Assembly (NCBI RefSeq): GCF_025024155.1
Contig: NW_026251825.1
Location: 1-64,000, forward strand
DNA from: Gamsiella multidivaricata
Taxonomy: Eukaryota; Mortierellomycota; Mortierellomycetes; Mortierellales; Mortierellaceae
DNA: 64,000 nucleotides
Direction: 5' to 3'
Below the pieces are notes generated by a model. The model saw only the letters and a list, made by a program, of their open reading frames with translations, ran no database searches and had not been told where the DNA came from. A program made the position numbers and the translations under genes. How positions within the stretch are numbered: the first letter of the stretch is position 1; each line of letters starts with the position of its first letter. This document shows positions 24,223 to 35,662 of this stretch, in pieces.

Positions 24223-25740
24223 TTACAGATCATCGTCTTCCTCGGGAAGGGGCATCTGAGCAGCACTGTTCAACTCATCATTGTACTGCTGCATAAGGCC
24301 AGCATCGACATGGACCTCAGCGGGGGCCAAGGCAGGGGAAGCGACAAACTCCAAGTCCTGGTGTCCAGCCAACTTGCGAGCCAACCAGAGGAAGGGCTTC
24401 TCAAAGTTGTAGTTGCTCTTGGCAGAGATGTCGTAGTACTGCAGGGACTTCTTGCGGTGGAAATCAATGGCTTTGGGCTTGACCTTGCGCTCCTTGATGT
24501 CGACCTTGTTTCCGCAAAGAACGATGGGGATGTTCTCGCAGACACGGACGAGGTCACGGTGCCAGTTGGGGACGTTCTTGTAAGTAATTCTGGAGGTAAG
24601 ATCGAACATGATAATACCGCACTGTCCGTTGATGCTGTAAAATGGGGATAGAGATATAATAAAAAATACTGGCATTAGCGTCGATGCTTAATATATCGAT
24701 TTTAAATGGCGCAAAAAAAGGCAATTGGTAGCGTCTCCGTCCCGTGTCGCAGAATACGTACTAGTAACCATCGCGAAGACCTCCGAACTTCTCCTGGCCA
24801 GCTGTTCGTATTATGATAGAGAATTGAGGGACAGTGCATGGTTAACTTAAGACCTGATTTCTGGCATAATGACATTCGACGCAAAAAGAGTTGTAGTCTG
24901 GCGGAAAGACTTGCCTGTGTCCCAGGTATTGAAGATGATCTGACCAAAGTTGGTGGTGAAGCTCAAGGGGTGGACCTCAACACCCAAGGTGGCTAGAAAG
25001 TGAAAACAAACAATCGATGATTGTTAGCGTTGGCACCACGCAATTACAAAGGGTCGACTTCAAGCCGTGGTCGGAATCCTTGATAAAGTGTGAATGTACG
25101 CCCAAGGAAAAACAAAGCAGGTCGACGAAAGTTGTAGAGCATAGTTATGCCTTGTGTATCCATCAGTCTGCCGTTGGTCATTTGGCACAAGGGGCGACCC
25201 CGACCAGTCCAAAACCGCAGCGATATGCAGTGTAGTGGGTGATCCGAGCGTAGAATGGTGTGGTTTCCTCCAAACAGCTTCTGGACGGCAATCCAAGATG
25301 GGCGCGGTCATCTCTGCATCGGACCGCAAGTGGATCCTGATAAAAAAGCCCTGACCAAGCTGCGCATCACCCAAGATGGAGAGGATCGCCGAAAGTCATG
25401 GCTTGATGGGTACAAGGAGATTCTTACCGATGTACTTCTTTTCGAATTCACCAGTCAAGTGGCGCTTGACGAAGGTGGTCTTGCCCGTACCACCATCGCC
25501 GACTATCAAAGGGTGTGGAAATTAGGTGGAAAAAGAATGGGCAGAGACGCGGTTAGTGTTGGATCCAGACAAACAGAGCGGCGTCCAGCAGAGCGATTGT
25601 TTTTCTTTTTATTTTTTTTTCTCCTGCAAGTCTAGCTCTGTGTCATTGTTTGGTATGATAGCAAGTCGATGAAAGACAAAAGAAGGGAGGTGTGGTTTAC
25701 CGAGAACAAGCTTAAAAGTGGGAATCTCTTGAGTGGCCAT
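24223..25740 (-). CDS. GSP1: GTP-binding nuclear protein Ran/Gsp1
   Basis: Small GTPase that drives nucleocytoplasmic transport and spindle assembly. Five exons, 25740-25701, 25502-25428, 24992-24915, 24801-24762 and 24634-24223, give 214 residues. All G-box motifs are present: GDGGTGKTT (residues 15-23), switch I with [39 protein letters not shown], and [12 protein letters not shown]. The acidic tail PLPEEDDDL replaces the usual DEDDDL end. The third intron begins GCAAGT, a GC-AG intron, and splits the Ala codon of DTAGQ. The gene is divergent from the copper-fist factor to its right. Confidence 0.98.
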
Positions 25741-26590
25741 GTCGAATGAAGTGATGGGAAGAAGGGATGAGAGATGAGTGAAAAAGAGGGGCAAGAAGAA
25801 GGCGAGAAGGTTTTTATTGAACCGCGGACTGCTGACGTCAACATGTTTATTTTTTATTTTTTTTCCAGGTCTTACAGCAAGAGCGGTGGGCAAAAGAAAG
25901 TCTGGCCCAATAATTCGCATCGGTCCAGTGCACTGCTTTAACGGTACTGTAATGTGTCGTAGTGTAATGCAAGCTATCGGGTTGAAGTAAAGGTTACACA
26001 CTGGACGGTTGAACATCTGCGCGTCGAGGCAGCGGCAGTACCATTGGCAAAGTCGGGCTCGGAACTAGATTCTTTGTTTAGGTATTGCATACTACCATGC
26101 ATTCATACCACCCACTTCTGCGCCAGAAGGACAGACTTCCTTTTGGCATAGAAGAAGCAGTGGAGGGGCACAGCCATTTGAGTTCGCTATTGGGCGGAGC
26201 CCCTAATATTTTTAAGCAACCCTTTTGTTGGTTGTCCTGGTCCATCGTCTGTCTTCACTCTTCTTCCAACCACCACTAACGATAGGAACAACAACTTCAG
26301 AAAGGCATCGCCGATATCTGATATCTGGTATCTGATCCTGCTCCAATGTTGGTCCTTTAGCTCAAACCCCCATCCTTCGCTCCCACTCCTTCCTCGCTGC
26401 ACTACGCCCTCAGGCATTCCGCCACACAGCTTTCTTTTCGCACTTGCACGCCGTCTCCTTCTTAGTCCTCGACTTCACCTCATTCACCCCGACACCATCA
26501 CATCCTTCTCTTGATCCTCCATCCATCGTCTGAAATCAACTCGCCTTTCCGCCTTTCATCCTCATACTCTCTGCCAAGACTCTCGCTACC
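25741..26590. promoter_or_regulatory. Divergent intergenic region between Ran and the copper-fist factor
   Basis: 850 bases carrying the upstream regions of two genes read in opposite directions. The first 100 bases give a CT-rich Ran leader. The right part (26430-26590) is C/T-rich in front of the copper-fist ATG, which sits in the context CGCTACCATGG. I could not identify specific operators. Confidence 0.5.
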
Positions 26591-29079
26591 ATGGTCTTTG
26601 TCAATGGCCAAAAGTTTGCTTGGTATGTGACCAATCTTATCTCCCAACGTTGTAAAGTGTTATTGCCTGTCTGCAAGGCGTGACACCCAATACTAAGATA
26701 ACTAAGATAACGTTTGTCATCGTTCGCCTTCCTGACCACAGTGCAACCTGCATCAAGGGCCATCGCTCCACGACATGCAACCATGGGTAATGTCAACACA
26801 GCCATTTGTTTGTCATCAGAACACATAACACGAATATAATGTTTTATCGCGGCACATGTGTGTTGCTCACCGAAACTCATTTATTAACTTGTATATCGAG
26901 CTAATAGAGAACGGCCATTGCACGAAATCAAGAAGAAGGGCCGTCCATCCACGCAATGCCTTCACTGTAAAGAGTTGCGTAAGGCCAAGCAAGTGAGCGT
27001 CCGTTGCATTTGTGGCAAGGAGGAAGGTACAGAAGTGGACAAATATCTTTTCTGGCGCACATCCAAGGCATTATACTGATATGCTGTTGACCGACCATAT
27101 TATGATCTTTCTTTTATCCCACAATGCAATGCAATGGTCTTTATTTAGGGCCCTCAGTGTTGGCCAATGGACTGAAGCGCACCAAGTCCCTTTCGCAAGA
27201 TGGACGTGCCCTCGCCCCTGCAGATCTTGGCGGCGAGGATATTCTGCGCTCTCTTTCGACTGAAGACGTTAGAACAATGGAATCGGCTGAGAATGTCTCA
27301 TCAAGTGGAGGTAGGAATTCATCGACCATATGCATATATTGGCTACAGATCCACTCCTTAACCCATTGACTACATCTGGGAATATCTATCTAGACGTTTA
27401 TTCATGCGGATGTCTCGAGGGCGCTGTCTGCACTTGCTGCCGTGATCGTTCGGGACACGTTGTCACGAAACCAAACAAAATCTCGTCTTCGGCACAGCAT
27501 GCGGTGTTCAAGAACTATGCGCTTAAACATCAACGCGGAGCTGCTTCGCTCGACCTTGGCAAGCCCGGTGTACAGCTCTATCCACGAGATGCTTCCCCCT
27601 TAGCTCTTTCTCCACAGGTGCGAGGCATACGGGCGGTGCAGAGTCCCAATGGAAGCGTGAGCTCTGACTCGAGTCTCGGTATCAATGGGACATTTAGCGA
27701 CATGGGTATATCAAGCAATGGATCATCGTCGCAGTATGCGCATGTGCTCAACTCAGGATCCTCAGGAGCTGATTATTCGCCCTTAAGCAACCAGCAGAGT
27801 CTGATGCAGTCCCAGTTGTGCTTCGACAATGCGACCTCATCGGACTATGACAGCGACCAGTACAACCCTCCAGGCTCATATCCGTTTTTTCCACAAAGTG
27901 TGCCTACGTACGCTGTGAGTAACGCATCGGACGACCTTGGTGAACGAGACCCTACCTTATTCCAGGACACATCAGCGAAGCGGCCTACGCCCATGAATAC
28001 CCTATCGTCTGAGGATGTGGGGTCACTCTACAGTGCCATGTCCAATTTCACTACAGCTTCTCCGCCCATGCCAATGCAGCCTAATACAGAAACGGCTATA
28101 TCTTCAACATCGACTGCCAAAAAATCGTGCTGCAAACCAGCGGACAGTACTTCCTCGCCGGCATCCTCGATCCCGTCCCAATCTCCCTGTGATCGACAAG
28201 GCGATGAAGCTCACGACGAGGTGGAGATGGCCGGTTGTGGCTGTGCCGTTTCTGCCAGCATGTGCTGTTGCGGAGAGCTTTGCGCCTGTCCTGGATGTCT
28301 TGCCTACCCGAACAACCAAAATATTCTCCAGTCGGCGTTCCCACCAGAAATGTTCCCCAGCTCTGGACTTGGCAACAACAATGGAAATGCGGTCAACATC
28401 AGTACTCCCAATAGCAATGACGATATGACCCAGGCATCTGCGATGGACACCGTCCCCAAAAAGGGATCTTGCTGCGGTTCCAGTAAGATCAACGCCATCA
28501 ACTCAGCTAACATGGAGATTCCCTCTGACCAGACCGCTAATAATGGCGCTTCAGCCCTTAACTTGAGTCAAGCATTGAGTCTCATCGAGGCAAGCAGTCA
28601 GAGTGCGTCGACCATGATTGACAACGATGCCCGACAGGCCCTGCGGCAGGGATTGAGTATGATGGGCCAGGCGGGCATGGAGTCCGTCAAGTTACAGCAT
28701 CCAACTTTGCTTGGCGACAACGGCATCTTGATTTGCGGCTGTGGTTGCGGACGTCCTACGGTCGATTGTGCAGACTGCTTTCGGGACATGTGTGAGTTTG
28801 TCGGCGAATCTCAGGCGAGGATGATGAAGGAGGAACTCGAGTATGAGATGGCCATGAACCGGGAAGGTGGATATTTGGCGGACCTGGGACTCAATATGAA
28901 CATGTCCATGGCCATGAATATGAGCCTGAACATGAATATGGATATGATCATGGACATGAATATGGACCTGAACGATATCGGGATGAACCAAGACAATCCA
29001 CAGGTTAATGACCTTGGACTTACTTCGAACTCGGAGATACAGGGCTCCACGGACGAGTCGTCGACATTCGGTCAAGACC

Positions 29080-29116
<37 letters not shown>

Positions 29117-29276
29117 GGAACAGCAACTACAGCAGCACCAACGACAGCAATTCCAACAGCTGCAAGTACAACCACAGCAAACACAATCACACTCTTCGTT
29201 GAACCTACCTCAATACCAAGACCAATTCTTAGATCAACATCAAGAAAATCAGGGCTACAATAATCAACATCAGGGG

Positions 29277-29311
<35 letters not shown>

Positions 29312-29519
29312 TCAGCAACATAATCGTGCACTCTTGGAACAAGAACAGCGCTTGAGACTACAGCTGATGGAACAAGAACAGATGCAGCTTTCTCAACTGC
29401 AGCCTTCCGCTCTGAGCCAGCTCCAACTGGATTTTCTGGATGACGAGGACTGGAGCTTTGTGGACGAGATCAGGATTGATGTCCCTGGTCCTAAATTGAC
29501 AGCAGATCGCAAGGCATGA
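26591..29519 (+). CDS. Copper-fist transcription factor (Ace1/Mac1/Cuf1 type)
   Basis: Nuclear copper-responsive regulator. Five exons, 26591-26622, 26742-26786, 26908-27026, 27149-27310 and 27394-29519, give 827 residues. The copper-fist domain is complete: zinc ligands C11, C14, C23 and H25, KGHR at 16-19, GRP at 37-39 for DNA contact, and further Cys at 43, 46, 59 and 61. Beyond it are at least five Cys clusters: near 124-135 (YSCGCLEGAVCTCC), ~364 (KKSCCKP), ~397-422 (CGCAVSASMCCCGELCACPGC broken by short spacers), ~475 (KGSCCGS) and ~565-587 (CGCGCGRP). Between ~620 and 648 lies a Met-rich block in which every second residue is Met, followed by two Gln-rich runs. The clusters resemble Cu(I)-sensing motifs of Mac1-like activators. 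Activator or repressor status cannot be told. Confidence 0.92.
29083..29330 (+). repeat. CAA/CAG repeats coding poly-Gln in the copper regulator
   Basis: One (CAA)n run at about 29083-29116 and one CAG/CAA-mixed run at about 29275-29320. Both are in frame and are likely variable in length. Confidence 0.85.
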
Positions 29520-30036
29520 CCCCTCTCGCCTCTTGCGGAAGATCGACTCACTTTGCATTCGGCATCATAACGATATACCTACAATCTTCATAGAATAAAA
29601 CTGTTTTAGCATTCACATCGACGTTTGTTATCTACTTCATAACAATGTTTTCGTAACGGAATCATTTGCATTCCACCCTCTATATGACAGCCATAGACCT
29701 CGTTAACATTTGAACAACAAAAGGCGGCCTTACAACAACAGTAATAGTGAGACTGAATGGAATGCACAATGACTGCGCACGGTATGCAAAACTGAGACAA
29801 TTTCATCCTCGCACAAAGTGCAAAGACCAGGGTCCACCTGCATGCACCCCTCCATACATATTCAATCATTCAATCTACTTTGTCGTAAAGAAATGCTTTA
29901 TTGAATCTAAACGTGGTCAATGATTGTTCACCAACGCTGGATCATTATAGCACAACGAGAGTGGAGTGGAAGTATAGTCGCATCAAGTAACGACGCCATT
30001 CGAAATAAAGGAAGTGGGCAGTCTATGGAATTTCCT
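29520..30036. other. Convergent 3' spacer
   Basis: The copper-fist gene and the cytochrome-oxidase gene end toward each other here. AATAAA-like sites occur at about 29594 (plus strand) and 29888-29892. No gene seen. Confidence 0.6.
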
Positions 30037-30528
30037 TTAAACTCTGTTGGCGTTGTATTGGATGTAGAAGTTCTGGCGGAGCTCGCGGTTGGGGAGGACG
30101 TTCTTGTGCCAGAAACCGTAGGCAACGGCGCTGTGTGGCGAAACAAACAAAAGAGAAAGAAGTGGGCGCGGGGAGTTAGTGAGTGGGAATCCGAGTCTCA
30201 TAGTCCCTGTCCCTAAACTGAGATGAGTCCACGGTTTTTTTTGGGTGTTCCAACAATCTCCTGAAACAATTGTTCCTGAATTGAAGCCGTAATCCGTCAA
30301 GTTATGCATGTCTCCTAGTCCAACGCCCTGTCCATTCAGATCCTTCCTCTCCGTCCCGACGAAAGAGGTAAGATCCCGAGCTCCGATTCAACAATAAGAT
30401 CGATAGGATGACGCGCAGTGGGTCGGATCAGATGCAAAACAGAGAGCAACATACGTTCCGAAGGTGAGGGAGAGACCGATGTGGGTCAACATCGACTTGG
30501 CAAGGAGATTTTTAACGGGAGCAATCAT
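30037..30528 (-). CDS. Small cytochrome c oxidase subunit (VIIa/Cox9 - VIc type)
   Basis: Predicted 55-residue single-pass inner-membrane subunit of respiratory complex IV. Two exons, 30528-30455 and 30130-30037, join at a Thr codon. The product begins MIAPVKNLLAKSMLTH, has one hydrophobic helix (IGLSLTFGTAVAYGFW), and then a basic/aromatic tail (HKNVLPNRELRQNFYIQY). Size, N-terminal helix and the post-membrane NRE..FY pattern match the Cox9/VIc superfamily. The intron is long for this genome (324 nt). Choosing between VIIa and VIc naming needs an alignment. Confidence 0.7.
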
Positions 30529-30717
30529 TTTGAAAGTACTTGTCGTGTGCGTGTGTATTGTTGATGAACAAGAGGGGATGCGGGAGTAGGTCAGCGTCTT
30601 ATTTTGGTTTCTGAGGTACGAAGTCATTTGCATCTACGATAAAAGCGTCTACCCATGCGCAAATTTCGACGCCAGTCCCCCCATTTATTCAAACCTCCCC
30701 TGTTCCATTGATCACAA

Positions 30718-33583
30718 TTCCGCGACTCGAGTCGATACACTTGGGTCTTTTTATGTCACCGTTCGCTACGCTTATTCCGCGCACTCTATGAATGATGCTC
30801 ACCGTATTGTCGAGCGAGAAATACTGAAGATTGGGGCCCAGACGAATTTGGTTCATTACCTGGACGGCATTCCTTCGGGAAAAAAGGACTCACCCAAGTG
30901 CACCAAGAGAACCTTCTCAGGAAAGCTGTTGAACGCGCCGACAAATGTCTGCATGGCTCAAGGTTGGCGTGGGTAAAAAGCTCCGCGTGCGGAAACACCA
31001 GTTCATCGACATCAGAAAACATTTGAGCTCGACCTTTTATTGTTCCCTAGACGCTCGACGGGCCTTTGCCGTATACATGCGCAAGAAACAATGGGCGATC
31101 GTCGAGTGCTCGACCGAGGCAGGTCTCGCGATAGGCCATAAATGCAAGCCTAGCGACATCGTCGTATCAAGAGACAGTGACATACTCATGTACAAGAATG
31201 TCGAGACCATTTGGCAACCCATCTCAAAAGGGAAACTCCTTGTCTACGACGTTCCAAGCGTCTAATACACAGTACTTAGCGTCGTATCATAAACGACTAC
31301 AACCGCAACATCCCCTCTCTCGGAAGCGCAACCGACTACAAAATCATCAAAGAGCTGGATGGAGAAGTTAAACAGATCAATTAGTTCATCGTGTATATCA
31401 CTGATGCAGAAACGTATTATCAATTCTAAAATCTCGGCATTTTTTATTTTTTTCTGGCTTGCAGACGCTGCGACGATGATGAAGTATTATTTAGCACACA
31501 ACCAAGCCATGCGTAAGAATACCGCCCAGGAGACGCTTGCCACTTCGCAGAAGGTTTCTGTGGGTATTTTACAGACCCCTGTGCAGATTGGCCCATTCCC
31601 TTCGTTCCCAGCTCAAGCTGCCATGGCCTATGACAGTCTTCGAAAGCAGCTCGATTGTCTTTTTCAGTGGTACTCCCAAATGCAGAAGGAGATACGAGAG
31701 GCACGCGAGGCGGAGAGAAGGTATACAACGTCAAACACTGCCTTGCTTTGTAAGAATTTCCACTTGCATGAAGGCATGCATGAAATTAACTCTAGTTTAT
31801 TGTGATTGCTATCAACTTTGAGAACTTTGACAGCGAATCATGATACTAAGACTCGGTGACACAAGTCTTCGCAGACTTTCAACAGGTATCGCACGGTCGA
31901 TCACCTTGCTTCACGCCAGGCAGAGGCTGCAAGTGAGGTGAACCCTGCCCAGCCTCGTACCAAATCCCCGCAACACCTACCGCGATATTCTACCAGACAG
32001 CGCACTCAACTCAGGGAGCATGAGCTGCCTGAAGCAATGAAGCAGTACACATAGAAGGCATAGATGAAAGTACCCGAGAGCCCCTTAGATCCCGACGCTG
32101 GCTCTTTCAAGAAGAAGGGGGGAGCAAAGAAGAAGAAAAGAAAAAGATTGTGCCAAAGCCAGTAAGCGTCTCGACAGGAAAGACTGACATGGTTCGAACT
32201 ATGGATTGGGAACATCCGACAGTGAACCTCGATGTTGGAACCGTTTCTACTAATCTGAAGCGAGCTTTGGGAGAATCGGAATTGGTACCCGAAATCAAGA
32301 AGTGTCTCCGGGATGTCGTTCGGGTTGCATCTGACACAAAGCTGCAGGGCAGCGACTCATCGGGCGGTTGATTGAGAGTCTCTTTGCTCACGCGAGCCTG
32401 ATGCAATAGACAGAGATATACTGCAACATCTGTCCATATGTCTCATTCAAGATCAATGTCAGGGGGAGAGGTCGATGCGGATGATCATGATGAACAGGAG
32501 CAAGAGGAAGAGGAGGAGGAGGGAAGGGGGGGTAGACGAGGGTGATGATGACTCAGTGCGCAAGGACTTAGACCACCTGCGCTTCCATACTGTGCTGCTT
32601 CAGCATCTCTACACAGGCGATCCCATCATCACGACGAATGTATTTGGTAAGCGCGTCCAGCAGTTGTCGACCGAGCAGCGGATCTCGGTAATGAAGCAGA
32701 AAGCTGTATCCCAGCCCACGTTCAAGCACAGAAGATGGATGGGAAGCAAAAAAAACATTGTATCAGACGGCGGAATAGAATCCATCAGCAACATTGAAAC
32801 TAAGCTGCCACCACTGCGCGGTGAGGGCGGCAGCTTTGCGAGCTATGTTACGGAGCTGGAGAGAGTAGAGGGAAAGCTGACAACGGCAACAACTGGTTCA
32901 AGAAGCATAAGTGGGACGCGAGAAGGGCCAGGGATGCGGAGTACAGACTCATAACGGATCGCCTACTCAAATTGGTCGGAGGTCGATCGGCAGAAGAAGA
33001 GAGGAAGCCAATAAGGTTGCGATTGGGGTTGGTCTGGGCAAGTTTTCGACCAAGACGACTTTCCTCTTTGCACAAGTCCTTTCAGTCGTACTTTGTTCAG
33101 AAGGCAAGAGCACCATCATTTGAGAATCGAAGCTATGTAAAATCGTATTATGTTTTTCTTGACTTTGACTTTATCACAATTTCCTTTAGGCCAGATCCCT
33201 AGGCTACACCGTAGGTGGAATGAATGAGTACTATGGTTCGAAGAAGTGCCCGACGTGCGAGAAGCTTGTCGGATAGGTCGAGATCCGCAGGCTATACTGC
33301 TCAACCTGCGGCACTTTCATGCACCGTCATATTATGGCAGGGCACAACATTTGCAACGTCGTTCGCAGCCATTTACTCCATCAACAGCGGCCGCTTGATC
33401 TCCGGCCAGTATATAAGGACGGGCACTATCCTTGGATGCAAGATGCAAGGCCGCATACAGAGGCCGGGGGTAGCAGCTGTAGTAGCGCAGTGGGGCGAGT
33501 GCAAGGGCAACCACGAGCTGGAGGACGCAAGCAAGCAGTCTTATCCTTGAAAGGGATGGAAACCCCTGGCGCCAAGCGACTAT
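30718..33583 (+). pseudogene. Decayed gene: XPG/FEN1-like nuclease half plus TnpB/Fanzor-like RuvC and zinc ribbon
   Basis: The 5' part reads VDTLGSFYVTVR (about 30730), then HRIVEREILKIG, CSTEAGLAI and PSDIVVSRDSDILMY, then NDYNRNIPSLGSATDYKIIK. This is the XPG-N, XPG-I (acidic E and D..D) and helix-hairpin-helix order of FEN1-type nucleases. A Lys-rich linker and DWEHPTVNLDVGTVS follow. The 3' part has WDARRARDAEYRL, a fragmentary GVGLGKFSTKT, then GMNEYYGSKKCPTC and LYCSTCGTFMHR with IMAGHNICNV. That matches the TnpB/Fanzor order RuvC-II, CxxC...CxxC, RuvC-III. It is broken: no start, frameshifts near 30885, 30955 and 33010-33060, stops at 31263 and near 31382, a GC donor at 33104, TAG at 33274 between the zinc knuckles, and H instead of D at 33328. 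I recall related intact proteins in Mortierella gene sets, unverified here. Confidence 0.65.
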
Positions 33584-33805
33584 AGACTATGTAGATATAC
33601 GTGTACCAGCAAGCTCAGATGTAGCAAGGATGCGTCCTGTGACGTATTTGAGCCTCAATTGTTCTGTTCTCTCGGGGTTACAACTGTATGCTTCTTGACA
33701 GTGGGGGTTTATTATTATTATTATTGCCGTAAGTGTGTATGTACGCATGTGTAAGTATGTGCGTCCCAGGAACAATGTGAAGAGCCTGGTACAGGAGCCA
33801 AGTTT
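33584..33805. other. Short spacer with an ATT microsatellite
   Basis: A TTA/ATT trinucleotide run lies near 33708-33725. This is the 3' flank of the small membrane-protein gene and of the pseudogene. Confidence 0.6.
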
Positions 33806-34240
33806 TCACTTCATGCTTAAAAGTCTTGCAATAGCTGGAGAAGGAGGCGCCTTGGTGGGCCTATCGGAGGGTATTGACCCCGGCGAGATAGGGGCATTCG
33901 ACTTCTCGCAAGGGACAGGAGCAAACGTCTCAGAGGCAACGGACGGCATTAACGATACCTGCTGCTGCTGTTGCCGCTGTTGATCTGGGACATCAATTCG
34001 AGTCTCGTTGCGTATTGGTGCGTTCGAATGGCCAACATCCGCAACGGGAATGTCCTTGTTGGAGCTGAAGGAAAGTGTTCTGGGTATAAAACTCCTGGTC
34101 CGTTCAAAGATGTTACGTTGCAGGTATGAGGGCACGAAGGGTCCTTGGATTCGGTAGATGTAGATGCGCCAAGCGATAAACGCGCAAAAGAGGACCAGGC
34201 ACGGTATGAGAACCGCTAGGAGGATTATTACCTCGGACAT
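33806..34240 (-). CDS. Small single-pass membrane protein, function unknown
   Basis: Single-exon frame of 144 residues. It opens MSEVIILLAVLIPCLVLF and has one hydrophobic helix (about residues 4-26) ending in aromatic and basic residues (WRIYIYRIQGPFVP). The cytosol-like remainder is Ser/Pro/Gln-rich and disordered-looking, with a short poly-Gln stretch. I recognise no family. The hydrophobic N-terminus could be a signal anchor. The ATG lies just upstream of the helix, and a CT-rich leader follows on the minus strand, as in other genes here. Confidence 0.6.
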   Translation of the reverse strand: MSEVIILLAVLIPCLVLFCAFIAWRIYIYRIQGPFVPSYLQRNIFERTRSFIPRTLSFSSNKDIPVADVGHSNAPIRNETRIDVPDQQRQQQQQVSLMPSVASETFAPVPCEKSNAPISPGSIPSDRPTKAPPSPAIARLLSMK

Positions 34241-35662
34241 TTTTGTGAAAGAATAAAGGCGCTTAGCAAAGAAAGGACGGTAGCTGTAAAGTCTCGGGAT
34301 AGATGTGCAAAAAAACTAGCAAAGGATTGCAGGTGCAGGTATCAGTGTGATGACAGGAAATAAAAGTGCCGAGTGAACGCTGGAAGGTCAGGAATGCGTA
34401 GAAGGAGGAATGCGTAGAAGGAGGAAAGAGAAGAGGAGGTGGAGAAGTCAAGGGGGGTTTATATGTTTGTGGGTAGTCGGCTCGAACGAAGACGCGCCTT
34501 AAATGGGATGGGCCTGGTGTTATGCTCATCCAGTTCTTCTAAACCTTTCAAAACGGTGCAAGAAAATCCCTCGCCATCTCACCGCTTTGGCCCAGTGTAA
34601 CCGCCAACGAACGAATAAAAAAAGTCCCTCAATGGTGAAGGAGGAGCACTATCGGTGTTTTGGCACTTTGTATGTTAGACCATAATGTAAAGACTGTCGA
34701 GGATGTGGTATCAATCTCAGTCTGCCAGGCCATACAGACTGCAGATACCTATTACTGGTAAGCAAAAGAGCCAGGTTTCCTGCACCATTTCTGGGCCGTA
34801 CCTTATTCCGCGAGCCCTTCTTCATTCTCAAAGCTGCCATCCATTTATTTGACACTGCAGAAAGAAAAGAAACTGCGTGCTCTACATACATACTTATACA
34901 CATAAGTCATGCGTGTCAATGGTGCCGATCCGGCAAGTATTACAGCTCAGTTTCCTTTCGTCGCATACTCACGAGACCATCTTTAGCATGAGTTTCACAC
35001 ATGGTGCAGCCATGAACAACAACAACCGCCTCCGAAGTGACAAAATAAGCTTCTGCGGTCCTTCAAAGCTTACCGAGAATTTGCTCCATGGAACAACATG
35101 ATCCCTGCGCCCTTTAAGGATCCATGCAGACACTTTTCATCCGCATAAATCTCCAGTATTGTCCTTAGCGCCGACTTGTCCTCGTCCATTAAGTATGCTC
35201 TTGAAAAATATAAACGAAGGCGATGCAGCAAAAAAGATGGAAATAAAAATCCCTCATCAGCGGAAATCCGCAAATTGGCATCCTTTTGTTCTGTTGAGAA
35301 CTCGCCTTGGAGAGACTTCGTACATGTTTACTGATTTGACATTTGCAACCATACGTTTCGTAGCCGATCATCCTATCATATTAAGATGAACAATATCTTT
35401 GTCATCAATTCAGAATGTCTGCAAGAAACACGACGTGCGGATGAACGCATTCTTTGAACGCGTCCATTTTTTTCTTTTTTACGCGTGGATCTTTGCCCAT
35501 ATCGAAAGTGACTGCGAGATGGTGAGCGCACAGCCCGTTCATTCAACGTGGCGCCCTGAGTTGCCTTCATCGCCATCATCATCAACTACCATCCATCTTT
35601 CGTCTCCCCAACCAACCCCTCCCCACCTCCAAATCCCTTGTCCCTTTCCTACGCTATATTCA
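34241..35662. other. Intergenic between the membrane-protein gene and NECAP
   Basis: 1.4 kb upstream of two divergent genes. No gene that I can support. Several short frames (34649-34903 minus, 35070-35389 both strands) lack splice structure or motifs. The last 100 bases before NECAP are C/T-rich. Confidence 0.55.

Noticed and set aside
28692..29126. 144-residue frame on the minus strand, Val/Ile/His-rich
   Set aside because: Antisense shadow of the Met-rich and Gln-rich coding repeats of the copper regulator.
32150..32371. Separate 73-residue gene in 30718-33583
   Set aside because: It continues the domain order of the XPG/TnpB-like pseudogene and lacks its own gene structure.
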